Positions 47,291-55,497 of a stretch of DNA of 64,000 bases are shown in pieces. Every line of letters starts with the position of its first letter. Position 1 is the stretch's first letter. Under the pieces are notes generated by a model, which saw nothing but the letters and a program-made list of their open reading frames with translations, had not been told where the DNA came from and did not search any database. Origin of the DNA: Mycobacterium europaeum (GTDB lineage Bacteria > Actinomycetota > Actinomycetes > Mycobacteriales > Mycobacteriaceae); the NCBI RefSeq assembly GCF_002102155.1, contig NZ_LQOU01000006.1:1-64000 (forward strand), written 5' to 3'. A program made the position numbers and the translations under genes.

Positions 47291-48076
47291 ATGACCCAGA
47301 TCGCGATCGTGACCTATCCAGGATTCACCGCGCTCGACATGATCGGCCCCTACGAGGTGCTGCGCAACCTGCACGACACCGAAGTGCGGTTCGTCTGGCA
47401 CCAGCCGGGGCCGATCACCGCCGACTCCGGCGTGCTGGTGATCGGGGCCACCCACTCGCTGGCCGAAACGCCCTCGCCCGACGTCGTTCTCGTGCCGGGC
47501 GGCCCCTCCACACCGGTGCACGCCCGCGACGAGGCGCTGCTGGACTGGCTGCGGCAGGCCCACCGGACGGCCCGATGGACGACGTCGGTGTGCTCCGGGT
47601 CGGTCATCCTGGCGGCGGCCGGCCTCCTCGTCGGCCGGCGCGCCACGTCGCACTGGCTGACCGTCCCGGCGTTGAAGGCGTTCGGCGCCGTCCCGGTGGG
47701 CGACGAGCGAATCGTGCGGCAGGACAACGTCGTTACCAGCGCCGGGGTGTCGGCGGGACTCGACCTCGCGTTCTGGCTGGCCGGACAGATCGGTGGAGAA
47801 AGCCGCGCCAAGGCAATCCAACTCGCGATCGAATACGACCCGCAGCCGCCGTTCGACTCCGGCCACGTGTCGAAGGCGTCGGCGACCACGAAGGCGGCCG
47901 CCACCGCGCTGCTGTCCCGGGACAGCGTCAAGCCGGCCACCATGAAGGCCGCCACCATGCTGGCCTGGGAGCTGGCCTGGGAGCAGGCATTGGCGGCCGT
48001 GCGATCGCGGCGCCGGGGCGCCTTCGGGGCCGACCGCGCATTTCGCGACACGACACGCCCCGGTGAAGCGTCGTAG
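47291..48076 (+). CDS. DJ-1/PfpI family protein
   Basis: The 261 residues begin MTQIAIVTYPGFTALDMIGPYEVL, like the sensor half of GlxA. WTTSVCSGSVILAAAGLLVGRRATSHW, the DJ-1 elbow, contains the cysteine. There is no AraC domain; the C-terminus is helical and charged instead. DJ-1 proteins without DNA-binding domains are isocyanide hydratases, chaperones or glyoxalase-like enzymes. The ATG at 47291 has GAGAGGA 8 nt upstream. The neighbouring regulator's DJ-1 half has the same layout, so the two may share origin. Confidence 0.88.
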   Translation: MTQIAIVTYPGFTALDMIGPYEVLRNLHDTEVRFVWHQPGPITADSGVLVIGATHSLAETPSPDVVLVPGGPSTPVHARDEALLDWLRQAHRTARWTTSVCSGSVILAAAGLLVGRRATSHWLTVPALKAFGAVPVGDERIVRQDNVVTSAGVSAGLDLAFWLAGQIGGESRAKAIQLAIEYDPQPPFDSGHVSKASATTKAAATALLSRDSVKPATMKAATMLAWELAWEQALAAVRSRRRGAFGADRAFRDTTRPGEAS

Positions 48077-48104
48077 CCTGCACGCTCGGCGGGGGTGGGA
48101 CCGT

Positions 48105-48581
48105 CTACGCCTGAGGTTGCAGGATCTCGGTTGACTCGAGCCGTCCGCCGGCCTGAAGCCAGGCGGCCACCACGCCGGGCGCATCCCGGTTGGGGTTATA
48201 GATGTCTTCCTCGCTGGAGAACAAGCCGTTGCCGGCGTAGACCAGCCGCGTCCAGTTCGGGAACCAGAAGGGTTCGCCGTCGGGATCGGTCGGGTGGTCC
48301 AGCAGATTCTTGATCATCACGACGACGGCGTCGTTGTCCTCGTCGTAGGCGGTCCAGCCGGACGGAAATCGCATGTGCGGGAACGGCGCCATGACGGCGA
48401 CGATCCAGTCCCGCACGGCCTCGCGGCCGCGGAACACCCCGTAGTGATGTTCGGTGTAGACGACGTCCTCGGTGAAGAGATCGGCGAACGGCCGCCAGTC
48501 GCCCGAGGCGCTGCACCCCTCCACGACCCGCGTGTAGTTCTCGACGGCTTGCTCGATTTCGGCCCTGGTGAATTTGCCCAT
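48105..48581 (-). CDS. NTF2/SnoaL-like protein (ketosteroid isomerase-like fold)
   Basis: The 158 residues have the SnoaL-like pattern FADLFTEDVVYTEHHYGVFRG, then VMAPFPHMRFPSGWTAYD and EPFWFPNWTRLVYAG. The fold is used by isomerases, dehydratases and polyketide cyclases, and mycobacterial members often sit in steroid or lipid degradation loci. The ATG at 48581 has TAGTGT (48589-48594) 7 nt upstream, a leaderless start, overlapped by a KstR-like box. Divergent from the SDR gene. Confidence 0.87.
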   Translation of the reverse strand: MGKFTRAEIEQAVENYTRVVEGCSASGDWRPFADLFTEDVVYTEHHYGVFRGREAVRDWIVAVMAPFPHMRFPSGWTAYDEDNDAVVVMIKNLLDHPTDPDGEPFWFPNWTRLVYAGNGLFSSEEDIYNPNRDAPGVVAAWLQAGGRLESTEILQPQA

Positions 48582-48592
48582 GGCGGACACAC

Positions 48593-48606
48593 TAGAACGT
48601 GTTTCC
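48593..48606. promoter_or_regulatory. KstR-like operator between NTF2-like and SDR genes
   Basis: TAGAACGTGTTTCC matches the KstR consensus TNNAACNNGTTNNA except for the last base. KstR represses cholesterol-catabolism genes in mycobacteria. The box overlaps the -10 (TAGTGT, 48589-48594) of the NTF2-like gene and lies 33 bp before the SDR ATG, so it could repress both. Other TetR regulators recognise similar AAC-NN-GTT sites. Confidence 0.5.
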
Positions 48607-48639
48607 GGTACAGGTAGCTCGTCTGAATGGGGAGATCGC

Positions 48640-49410
48640 ATGAACGTCTTGAAGTTGTTCGATCTGCGCGGCAAGCGGGCCCTGATAACCGGGGCATCGA
48701 GCGGCATCGGCAAGAAGGTGGCCCAGGCCTACCTGCAAGCGGGGGCCGACGTGGCCATCGCGGCGCGCCGTCCCGAGAGCCTGGACCGGGTCGCCCGGGA
48801 GATCGCGGGGGACGGCGAGGGCAAGGTCGTGCCGATCCGTTGCGACGTGACCCAACCCGATCAGGTCGGCGAGATGCTGGACCGGGTGACCGCGGAGCTG
48901 GGCGGCGTCGACATCGCGGTCTGCAACGCCGGCATCATCACCGTGAACCCGATGCTGGACATGTCGCCGGAAGAGTTCGAACGCATCCAGAGCACCAACG
49001 TCACAGGCGTTTTCCTCACCGCACAAGCGGCGGCCAGGGCGATGGTCCGACAGGGGCGGGGCGGCGCCATCATCACGACGGCCTCGATGTCGGGGCACAT
49101 CATCAACGTTCCGCAGCAAGTCGGTCACTACTGCACCTCCAAGGCGGCGGTGATCCAGCTGACCAAGGCCATGGCCGTCGAGTTGGCGCCGCACAACATT
49201 CGGGTCAACAGCGTCAGCCCGGGCTACATCCTCACCGAACTCGTGGAGCCGCTGACCGAATACCACCGCCAGTGGGAGCCGAAGATACCGCTCGGGCGGA
49301 TCGGCCGCCCCGAAGAACTCGCCGGCCTGTACCTCTACCTGGCCAGCGACGCTTCCAGCTACATGACGGGTTCCGACATCGTGATCGACGGCGGATACAC
49401 CTGCCCGTAG
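48640..49410 (+). CDS. Short-chain dehydrogenase/reductase
   Basis: The 256 residues are a classical SDR: ALITGASSGIGKKVAQAYL cofactor motif (Thr-Gly-x3-Gly-x-Gly), Asn in VCNAGII, active-site Ser in TTASMSGH, Tyr-x3-Lys in YCTSK, then VNSVSPGYILTEL. The GxxxR-type ARRPES loop suggests NADP. The substrate is not readable; the shared KstR-like box and NTF2 neighbour hint at a sterol or lipid alcohol. GGGGAG lies 7 nt before the ATG at 48640. Confidence 0.95.
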   Translation: MNVLKLFDLRGKRALITGASSGIGKKVAQAYLQAGADVAIAARRPESLDRVAREIAGDGEGKVVPIRCDVTQPDQVGEMLDRVTAELGGVDIAVCNAGIITVNPMLDMSPEEFERIQSTNVTGVFLTAQAAARAMVRQGRGGAIITTASMSGHIINVPQQVGHYCTSKAAVIQLTKAMAVELAPHNIRVNSVSPGYILTELVEPLTEYHRQWEPKIPLGRIGRPEELAGLYLYLASDASSYMTGSDIVIDGGYTCP

Positions 49411-49450
49411 CTCTCGTAACGCGGACGGGTCGGCCGAACCGGTTCGCAGG

Positions 49451-50107
49451 TCAGCCCTCCAGCTCCCCGGAGATCCCCCGCTCGATGCCGGCCTGGGTGG
49501 TGGCCGGTAAGACGATGAGGCCGTCGAGTTCCCGGCGCGCCAAGTCGTAGGCGCGCCCGCGTTCCTGCGATGTCGCCGCGGGATCCGACGCCACCCGGAG
49601 CAGGTTCTGAGCGCGCGCGATCCGCTGCTGGTCGGTCCCGGAGAAGTCACTGCGACGCCTGCGCATCGCTTCGGTCTCGGCGGCGTTGAAGGCGGTCACG
49701 TAATCCTCGACCGCGTGCCGGTATTGGGCGGTGGCCTCGCGGTCGTCGAGCAGCTCTTCGGCTTTGACCGGGCGCAGGAAGTCGGCCCGGAGCTTGGCCT
49801 TGTGAAAGGCGACCGTGAGCGGATCGCGCATGTCCGTCATGAGCGGGAAATCGAGGAGCTTGGCGACGTCGAGCTCGTAGGCGAGCCAGCGCGCGTCGGT
49901 GCGGCTGTGCTCCTCGAGGATCCGGCGCAGCGACCGCCACTGCGCGACGTGATTGTCACCGGTCGGCGGTGTCTCCGTCCGTTCGGGAGGCGACTGCTGT
50001 TCGGCGCGCCGGCGGTTGGCCCCGAACGCGCGCACCGCCGCGACGGTCGCACCCGCCAGGGGCAGGAGCACGATCAACAGCTCGGCCAACCGGATGAGCA
50101 CACCCAC
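49451..50107 (-). CDS. Membrane-anchored protein of unknown function
   Basis: The 218 residues have one N-terminal membrane segment (ELLIVLLPLAGATVAAVRAF) and a cytosolic helical region of charged sequence (DARWLAYELDVAKLLDFPLMTD, RPVKAEELLDDREATAQY, RARAQNLLRVASDPAATSQE-like). No enzyme motif is seen. The start is uncertain: GTG 50107 or 50101 places the membrane segment near the N-terminus, whereas the longer frame to 50239 would precede it with 45 basic residues. Confidence 0.7.
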   Translation of the reverse strand: MGVLIRLAELLIVLLPLAGATVAAVRAFGANRRRAEQQSPPERTETPPTGDNHVAQWRSLRRILEEHSRTDARWLAYELDVAKLLDFPLMTDMRDPLTVAFHKAKLRADFLRPVKAEELLDDREATAQYRHAVEDYVTAFNAAETEAMRRRRSDFSGTDQQRIARAQNLLRVASDPAATSQERGRAYDLARRELDGLIVLPATTQAGIERGISGELEG

Positions 50108-50217
50108 ACGGCCAGGATGCCATTGCAGGGCCGTCCGGCGCGGGCTCGCGCGCATCCCGTGGTGCGTCCTCGACCATCCCGGCACCGTGCTGAGGCCGGC
50201 GTGGCAGGCTGACCGGT

Positions 50218-51075
50218 GTGAGCATGGCCGATGCGGCACGCATAGCCTTCCAGATCAGCCTCTTCGTCGTGATCCTCGGTTACGGGTTGACCGCGCGGTT
50301 CGCCGACGCCGCCTACCTGTTGCGCCTGCCGGATCTGCTGGCCCGCTCCTTGCTGGCCGTGCTGGTCGTGGCGCCGGTCATCGCGGGCGTGTTGGTGGGG
50401 GTGCTGGACCTGCGCCCCCAGGTGGCCATCGCGCTTGTCACCCTGGCGGTTTCACCGCTGCCGCCGTTGCTGCCGCGGCGGGGCGAGAAGGCGGGCGGGC
50501 GCCCGCAATACGGGCTCGGCCTCGTGCTGGTGCTCGCCGTTCTCGCGGTCCCGGTGATCTCCGTGGCCGCGCCGTTGATCGCGCGCGTGTTCGGGCACCA
50601 GTACGTCGCGAGCCCCTGGGCGATCGCGGAGCTGATGCTGATGTCGGTGGTGGCGCCGCTCGTCGCGGGAATGGGGATCCGGAGGCGCTGGCCGGCCCTC
50701 GCGGCGCGTATCGAGGGACCGATCGACCACGTGCAGCGGTGGGCGCTGCCGGTGGCGATGGTCGTTCTGCTGATCGCCGCGGCGCCGAGCATGTGGAAGC
50801 TGCTGGGTGAGTCGACGCTGCTGGCGATGGTGTTGTTCGCGGGCAGCACGGTCGCCGTGGGGCACGTGCTCGGGGGCCCCGAGCGGGAGTCGTCGGCGGT
50901 GCTGGCATTCGCCAGCAGCTGCCGTCACCCCGCGACGGCGTTGACCATCGCATCGGTGAACTTTCCCAACGCGGACGAACACGGGGCCGTCGCCCTCTAC
51001 GGGTTGGTCACCGTCGCGGTGGGTGCGGTCTACACCTTCTGGTTGCGACGGCGCGCGGCCACGCCATCCGCCTGA
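50218..51075 (+). CDS. BASS-family (bile acid:sodium symporter-like) transporter
   Basis: The 285 residues have about nine hydrophobic segments. ILGYGLTARFADAAYLLRLP at the start and GGPERESSAVLAFASSCRHPATALTIAS towards the end resemble the crossed, polar helices of the BASS/ACR3 fold that bind sodium and substrate. The physiological substrate is unknown. GTG 50218 and ATG 50224 are both possible starts. The arylsulfatase/GAP unit converges on it. Confidence 0.78.
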   Translation: MSMADAARIAFQISLFVVILGYGLTARFADAAYLLRLPDLLARSLLAVLVVAPVIAGVLVGVLDLRPQVAIALVTLAVSPLPPLLPRRGEKAGGRPQYGLGLVLVLAVLAVPVISVAAPLIARVFGHQYVASPWAIAELMLMSVVAPLVAGMGIRRRWPALAARIEGPIDHVQRWALPVAMVVLLIAAAPSMWKLLGESTLLAMVLFAGSTVAVGHVLGGPERESSAVLAFASSCRHPATALTIASVNFPNADEHGAVALYGLVTVAVGAVYTFWLRRRAATPSA

Positions 51076-51087
51076 CCGGCGAGGTCC

Positions 51088-51768
51088 CTAGAGAATCCCG
51101 AAGCCGCGCAGGGCTTTGATCGCGAACCATGTCCCGAAGATCACGCTCAGCGCGATCACGATCGGCCGGTCGTGTGCTTGCAGCCAACCCAAGACCCTGT
51201 CCAGCAGGGCGCGCGATCGGTCCGGGAAAACCGCTGCCACCACGACGATGAGGAGATTCACGCTCGCGGCGAGCGCCACAAAGAGGACGTAAGAACCGAC
51301 ATTGGCGGGCCGGCTCAAATTCGCGTTGCCGATCACGCTGATGGCCCCGAGCGTGAAGACCCAGGCTTTCACCGACACGGCGATGACCCCGGCACCGATG
51401 AAGAACGCTTTGGCGGGCGTGGCCGACGTCAGCATGGTCATCCACTTCGGCGGCGGTGCGTCGGGATCGTCGTCCGTCAACAGCTCCCGCGCCGCGGTGA
51501 CCAGCAGCAGCAGTGCCACCACCAACAGCGCGGTGGCAGCGATCCAGTGGTGCGGGCGGTCCGGGTCGGCGCTACGCGCTCCCCAATGCAGGATGGTGCC
51601 GAAGATGAGGCCTTGCAGCAGGCGCGTGCTGATGTGCCCCGCAACCCAGGCGCCGGCCGACCGCACACGCGACGGGGTCCCCAGCAGCATGATCGTGATG
51701 ACGACTTCGATCGGTTCCAGCGCACAACCGAGGAGCAGCGGGACGAGGCCGCTCCACATCGCGAGCAC
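51088..51768 (-). CDS. GAP-family membrane protein (peptidoglycolipid addressing type)
   Basis: The 226 residues have six hydrophobic segments: VPLLLGCALEPIEVVITIMLLG with the family-typical Pro in the first, ATALLVVALLLLVTAARELL, AFFIGAGVIAVSVKAWVFTLG, and VLFVALAASVNLLIVVVAAVF. GAP/Sap proteins in mycobacteria are needed to export or display glycopeptidolipids and sulfolipid-type molecules. The GTG start shares its first base with the arylsulfatase stop (TAGTG), so translation is coupled. Confidence 0.85.
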   Translation of the reverse strand: MLAMWSGLVPLLLGCALEPIEVVITIMLLGTPSRVRSAGAWVAGHISTRLLQGLIFGTILHWGARSADPDRPHHWIAATALLVVALLLLVTAARELLTDDDPDAPPPKWMTMLTSATPAKAFFIGAGVIAVSVKAWVFTLGAISVIGNANLSRPANVGSYVLFVALAASVNLLIVVVAAVFPDRSRALLDRVLGWLQAHDRPIVIALSVIFGTWFAIKALRGFGIL

Positions 51769-54095
51769 TACTGCGCCCCGAGCGCGGCGCGCATCTCCGC
51801 CTCGGCGAGCGCCGCGGCCAGGTCGGTGGGATGCGGATGCACGGTGGCGTCGATGCGGTCGATGCGACCGGTGAACCGGAAATCGTGCCCGTAGGGCGCG
51901 ACCGGGGAGCCGGTGTCGGTGCCCACGTCCAACGTCTCGCCGCTCATCGAGAAGCGAAACGGAACCGTGCGTTCGACGCGGCCGCCGGCCACGGTCATGT
52001 CGTTGACACGCAGCGACACCGAGGCGCCTTTGCCCAGTCCGCCGCCGTCGTAGTCAAACGACACGGCCAGCGCGACAGGGCCTTCCGGCAGCGGCTCGGT
52101 CGCCGCAATGGTGGTGAGCTCATGGCCCAGGTAGTTGTAGGCGAAGCGGGGAATGCCGCGTTGCAGGTACAAGCTCCACCCGGCCATCGCGCCGCCGATG
52201 CAGATGACCACGCCCCGAGCGCCGCCCGCCGGAATGGCGAGCTGTGCTCGCAATTCGAAAGAGGTGCTGGTGTAGCTCAGTGTCACGGGCTCGGGGATGC
52301 GCACCTGCCCGGCGTAGTAGGTGACCGAGGTGCGCTCGGCCAGCAGGCTCGGCCGGTTGCCGGGGAAGGCGCGGGCCAGCGTCGCGTCGCTGAGCGGGTA
52401 GACGTCGTATTTCCGCGCCTCGGCATCGAATACGGCCTTCAGCTCCGCGAGCTTGGCGGGGAGTTGCGCCGCCAGGTCGACGCCCTGGCTGAAATCGTCG
52501 GCGAGGTGGTAGAGCTCCCAGCGTTCGGTGTCGCCGAACGGCGTTGCGCGCTGGGCGCGGACCCAGGGCAGTCGACCGTGAAAACACGAGGCGATCCAAC
52601 CATCGTGGTACACAGCGCGATTGCCGAAGATTTCGAAATACTGGGTGGTCCGCCGCCCGGCTGCGGCAGGGTCGTCGAACGAGTACCGCATGCTGACACC
52701 CTCGACCGGCTTCTGTTCGACGCCGTTGACACACGTGGGCATCTCGATGCCGGCGGCTTCCAGGATCGTCGGCACGATGTCGATGACATGGTGGAACTGG
52801 CTGCGCTGCTCCCCCGCCGCCGCGATGCCCCGCGGCCAGGAGATCGCCAGCCCATTGCGGGTTCCGCCGAAGTGGGACGCCACTTGTTTCATCCACTGAA
52901 ACGGTGCGTCGAGCGCCCACGCCCAGCCCACGTTGTAGTGGTTTTCGCAGCGTGGCGTGCCGAAGTCGGCGATGTGGGCCAGCAGCCACTCCGGATCCTC
53001 GGGCATGCCGTTCTGGAAGGCCGGTGAGCTCCACGCGCCGTGCAGCGTCCCTTCCGCGGATGCGCCGTTGTCGCCGCACAGGTAGATGAACAACGTGTTG
53101 TCCCACTGCCCTGACGCGTCGACGGCGTCGATGACCCGCGCGACCTGGGCGTCGGTGTGAGCCAGAAACCCGGCGTAGACCTCCATCAGCCGCCGGGCCA
53201 CCGGCTTGTAGCGGTCGTCGTAATCGGCCCATGCGGGTATCTGCGGGGGTCGCGGCGTCAACACGGCGCCGGCGGGGATGATCCCCAATTCCAGCTGGCG
53301 GGCGTAGATGCGTTCCCGCAGCGCATCCCAACCGTCGTCGAATTGGCCGGCGAACCGGTCCGACCATTCCGGCCACACCTGGTGCGGGCTGTGGGTGGCG
53401 CCGGGCGCGAAGTACAGGAAGAACGGCTTGTCCGGCGCGGACGTTTGCTGCAGCCGGATCCAGTCGATCGCCTTGTCGGCGAGGTCTTCGGTCAGGTGGT
53501 AGTCGTCGCGTCCCAGGTACGGCTCGACGGGCGTGATCTGGTCGTAGAGCGCGGGTTCGTACTGGGAGGTGTCCCCGCCCAGAAATCCGTAGAAACGCTC
53601 GAAGCCGAGTCCGGTCGGCCAGCGGTCGAACGGGCCGGCCGGCCCGATCTCCCAAATCGGGGTGAAGTGCGCCTTGCCGAACAGCGCCGTGCTGTAGCCG
53701 TTCATCTTCAGCACCTGGGCGACGGTGGCGGTGCTCTGTGGGATCAGGCTGTCGTAACCCGGGAATCCGTAGGCGATCTCGCAGATGGTGCCCATGTGCG
53801 CGCTGTGGTGATTGCGACCGGTCAGCAGTGCGGCGCGGGTCGGTGAGCACAGCGCGGTGGTGTGGAATTGGTTGTAGCGCAACCCGGCGCCGGCGACGCG
53901 GTCCAGTGCGGGGGTCGGCACCGGTCCACCGAAGGTCGACGCGGCGCCGAACCCGACGTCGTCGAGCAACACCACGACGACGTTGGGCGCGCCGGCGGGC
54001 GGGGCGGCGATCGACGGTCTTACCGGGGTGGAGTCGGCCGCCGACGGGTTGAGGCCCCGGTCGAATCGTGCGTCCCCGCGGGGCGGGTTGACCAT
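51768..54095 (-). CDS. Type I arylsulfatase (formylglycine-dependent)
   Basis: The 775 residues include metal-binding Asp45-Asp46 in VVVLLDDVGFG and the formylglycine cysteine Cys83 in CSPTRAALLTGR, which fits the CxPxR rule. The metal-site segments GKAHFTP and GDNGAS lie further on, and a large C-terminal domain (after about 560) is typical of the long AtsA/AtsD-like mycobacterial sulfatases. It would hydrolyse sulfate esters after activation by a formylglycine-generating enzyme, not encoded here. No signal peptide is seen. It is cotranslated with the GAP gene. Confidence 0.95.
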   Translation of the reverse strand: MVNPPRGDARFDRGLNPSAADSTPVRPSIAAPPAGAPNVVVVLLDDVGFGAASTFGGPVPTPALDRVAGAGLRYNQFHTTALCSPTRAALLTGRNHHSAHMGTICEIAYGFPGYDSLIPQSTATVAQVLKMNGYSTALFGKAHFTPIWEIGPAGPFDRWPTGLGFERFYGFLGGDTSQYEPALYDQITPVEPYLGRDDYHLTEDLADKAIDWIRLQQTSAPDKPFFLYFAPGATHSPHQVWPEWSDRFAGQFDDGWDALRERIYARQLELGIIPAGAVLTPRPPQIPAWADYDDRYKPVARRLMEVYAGFLAHTDAQVARVIDAVDASGQWDNTLFIYLCGDNGASAEGTLHGAWSSPAFQNGMPEDPEWLLAHIADFGTPRCENHYNVGWAWALDAPFQWMKQVASHFGGTRNGLAISWPRGIAAAGEQRSQFHHVIDIVPTILEAAGIEMPTCVNGVEQKPVEGVSMRYSFDDPAAAGRRTTQYFEIFGNRAVYHDGWIASCFHGRLPWVRAQRATPFGDTERWELYHLADDFSQGVDLAAQLPAKLAELKAVFDAEARKYDVYPLSDATLARAFPGNRPSLLAERTSVTYYAGQVRIPEPVTLSYTSTSFELRAQLAIPAGGARGVVICIGGAMAGWSLYLQRGIPRFAYNYLGHELTTIAATEPLPEGPVALAVSFDYDGGGLGKGASVSLRVNDMTVAGGRVERTVPFRFSMSGETLDVGTDTGSPVAPYGHDFRFTGRIDRIDATVHPHPTDLAAALAEAEMRAALGAQ

Positions 54096-54189
54096 GGCGC
54101 CTCCTGGTGCTGGTGCAGCGGATCTCCCGGCTGTCCCCCAGGCAACTCGGCAGCCTCACCGTAGCGGACGAAAAGGATTTCCACCGGCG

Positions 54190-55422
54190 TCACGTCTGCG
54201 GACGCACGCCGAGCACGTCGCGAAACAGCGCCTGCCGCAGGGCGAGTTCGCGCGGGTCGCTCCACAGGTGAAAGCCCAGCCGATTCATCACGTAGGCGAA
54301 CCCGACGCCGGTGTCCGGGTCGGCGCAGCCGAACGAGCCGCCGAAGCCCGGAGTTCCGAAGGCCTTTTCCGAGGAGCCGAAGGCGAAGTGCGGCACCGGT
54401 TTACAGAACCCCAGCGAATACGCCACGTCCACGTTCATGACCTTGTCGCGGGCGCCCCGGCTCGGCTCGAGCGCCGGCGCCGCCAGCGCATCGAGGGTGT
54501 CGTCGCCGAGACCGAGGTCCGCTCCCCCGGTGGCCGCGCCGCCGTACAGCCGCGCCACCGCCCGGGCGGTGCCGATGCCGTTGGCCGACGGGATCTCGAC
54601 CGCCCGCACCTCGTCGCGGTTGTAGTCGCCGTTGAACGCGTTGACGCCGCGCGGGACCCCGATGGTGCGCGCCGTCAGGCCGACCGGGTTGAGGGAGGCG
54701 CCGACGAACCCGGCCGGCATCACGTTCAGATGCAGCAGCGACTCCGCGCGCGCCCAGTTGTGGACGTGCGCCACCCGCTCGCGGTCGACCGAATCCGGCA
54801 GTCCGATGTGCAGGTCCAGTCCCAGCGGCCGGACGACCTCGTCGGCCATGAAACGGCCCAGCGTGCGGCCGGCCGGGTCGGTCCGGCGGATCAGCTCGGA
54901 TTCGTACCAGCCGAGCGTGATCGCGTGGTAGCCGTGCCGGGTGCCCGGGCGCCACGCGGGCGCCTGCGCCGCGAGGATCGGCGCAAGCCTGGCGGGGTCG
55001 GCGACGTCGGCCAGCGTGGGTTTCGGTTTGAGCGCGCACAGTCCGGCCTGGTGCCCGAGGAGTTGGCGGACCGTCACCTCGCCCTTGCCCGCTTGCGCGA
55101 ATTCCGGCCAGTAATCGGCCACCCGGGCGTCATAGGAGAGGAGTCCCCGGGACACCGCCACGGCCACGACCAGGGCGGCGACCCCTTTGGTCGTGGAGAA
55201 CATGTTGACCATCGTGTCGGGCCGCCAGGGCTCCTTGGCCAACCCGTTGCGGTAGCCGCCCCACAAGTCGACGACCTTGACCCCGTCCCGGTACACCGCA
55301 ACGGCGGCGCCAACTTCCGCGCCGTCGCGGAAACTGGCGCGGAAGGCGTCGGCGACCTTTCCGTAGCCGGTGTCGGCGTCGCCGTGAATCCGATCCGCCG
55401 GCACTGCAATCTTGAGCACCAT
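54190..55422 (-). CDS. Class C beta-lactamase-fold serine hydrolase (family VIII esterase, Lip-type)
   Basis: The 410 residues have the SxxK motif S76-T-T-K79 in MFSTTKGVAAL, the Tyr motif in GTRHGYHAITLGW (near 165), and GFGGSFGCADPD towards the end in place of the KTG box. This is the family VIII carboxylesterase group to which LipD, LipE, LipL and LipP of M. tuberculosis belong. It may cleave short-chain esters; beta-lactamase activity is unlikely. No export signal is seen. A 76-bp gap separates it from the FAAL-like gene upstream. Confidence 0.9.
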   Translation of the reverse strand: MVLKIAVPADRIHGDADTGYGKVADAFRASFRDGAEVGAAVAVYRDGVKVVDLWGGYRNGLAKEPWRPDTMVNMFSTTKGVAALVVAVAVSRGLLSYDARVADYWPEFAQAGKGEVTVRQLLGHQAGLCALKPKPTLADVADPARLAPILAAQAPAWRPGTRHGYHAITLGWYESELIRRTDPAGRTLGRFMADEVVRPLGLDLHIGLPDSVDRERVAHVHNWARAESLLHLNVMPAGFVGASLNPVGLTARTIGVPRGVNAFNGDYNRDEVRAVEIPSANGIGTARAVARLYGGAATGGADLGLGDDTLDALAAPALEPSRGARDKVMNVDVAYSLGFCKPVPHFAFGSSEKAFGTPGFGGSFGCADPDTGVGFAYVMNRLGFHLWSDPRELALRQALFRDVLGVRPQT

Positions 55423-55497
55423 CGTTCGCCTCCCACGGGAGACTAAGTCAACCGCGCCGCGAGGGCCCCGCTTTTGGGGCGTCCCGACCCGCCGCGG

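Noticed and set aside
52269..52281. GGTGTAGCTCAGT, like the 5' part of a tRNA
   Set aside because: It lies inside the arylsulfatase gene and no matching acceptor stem or T-arm follows.
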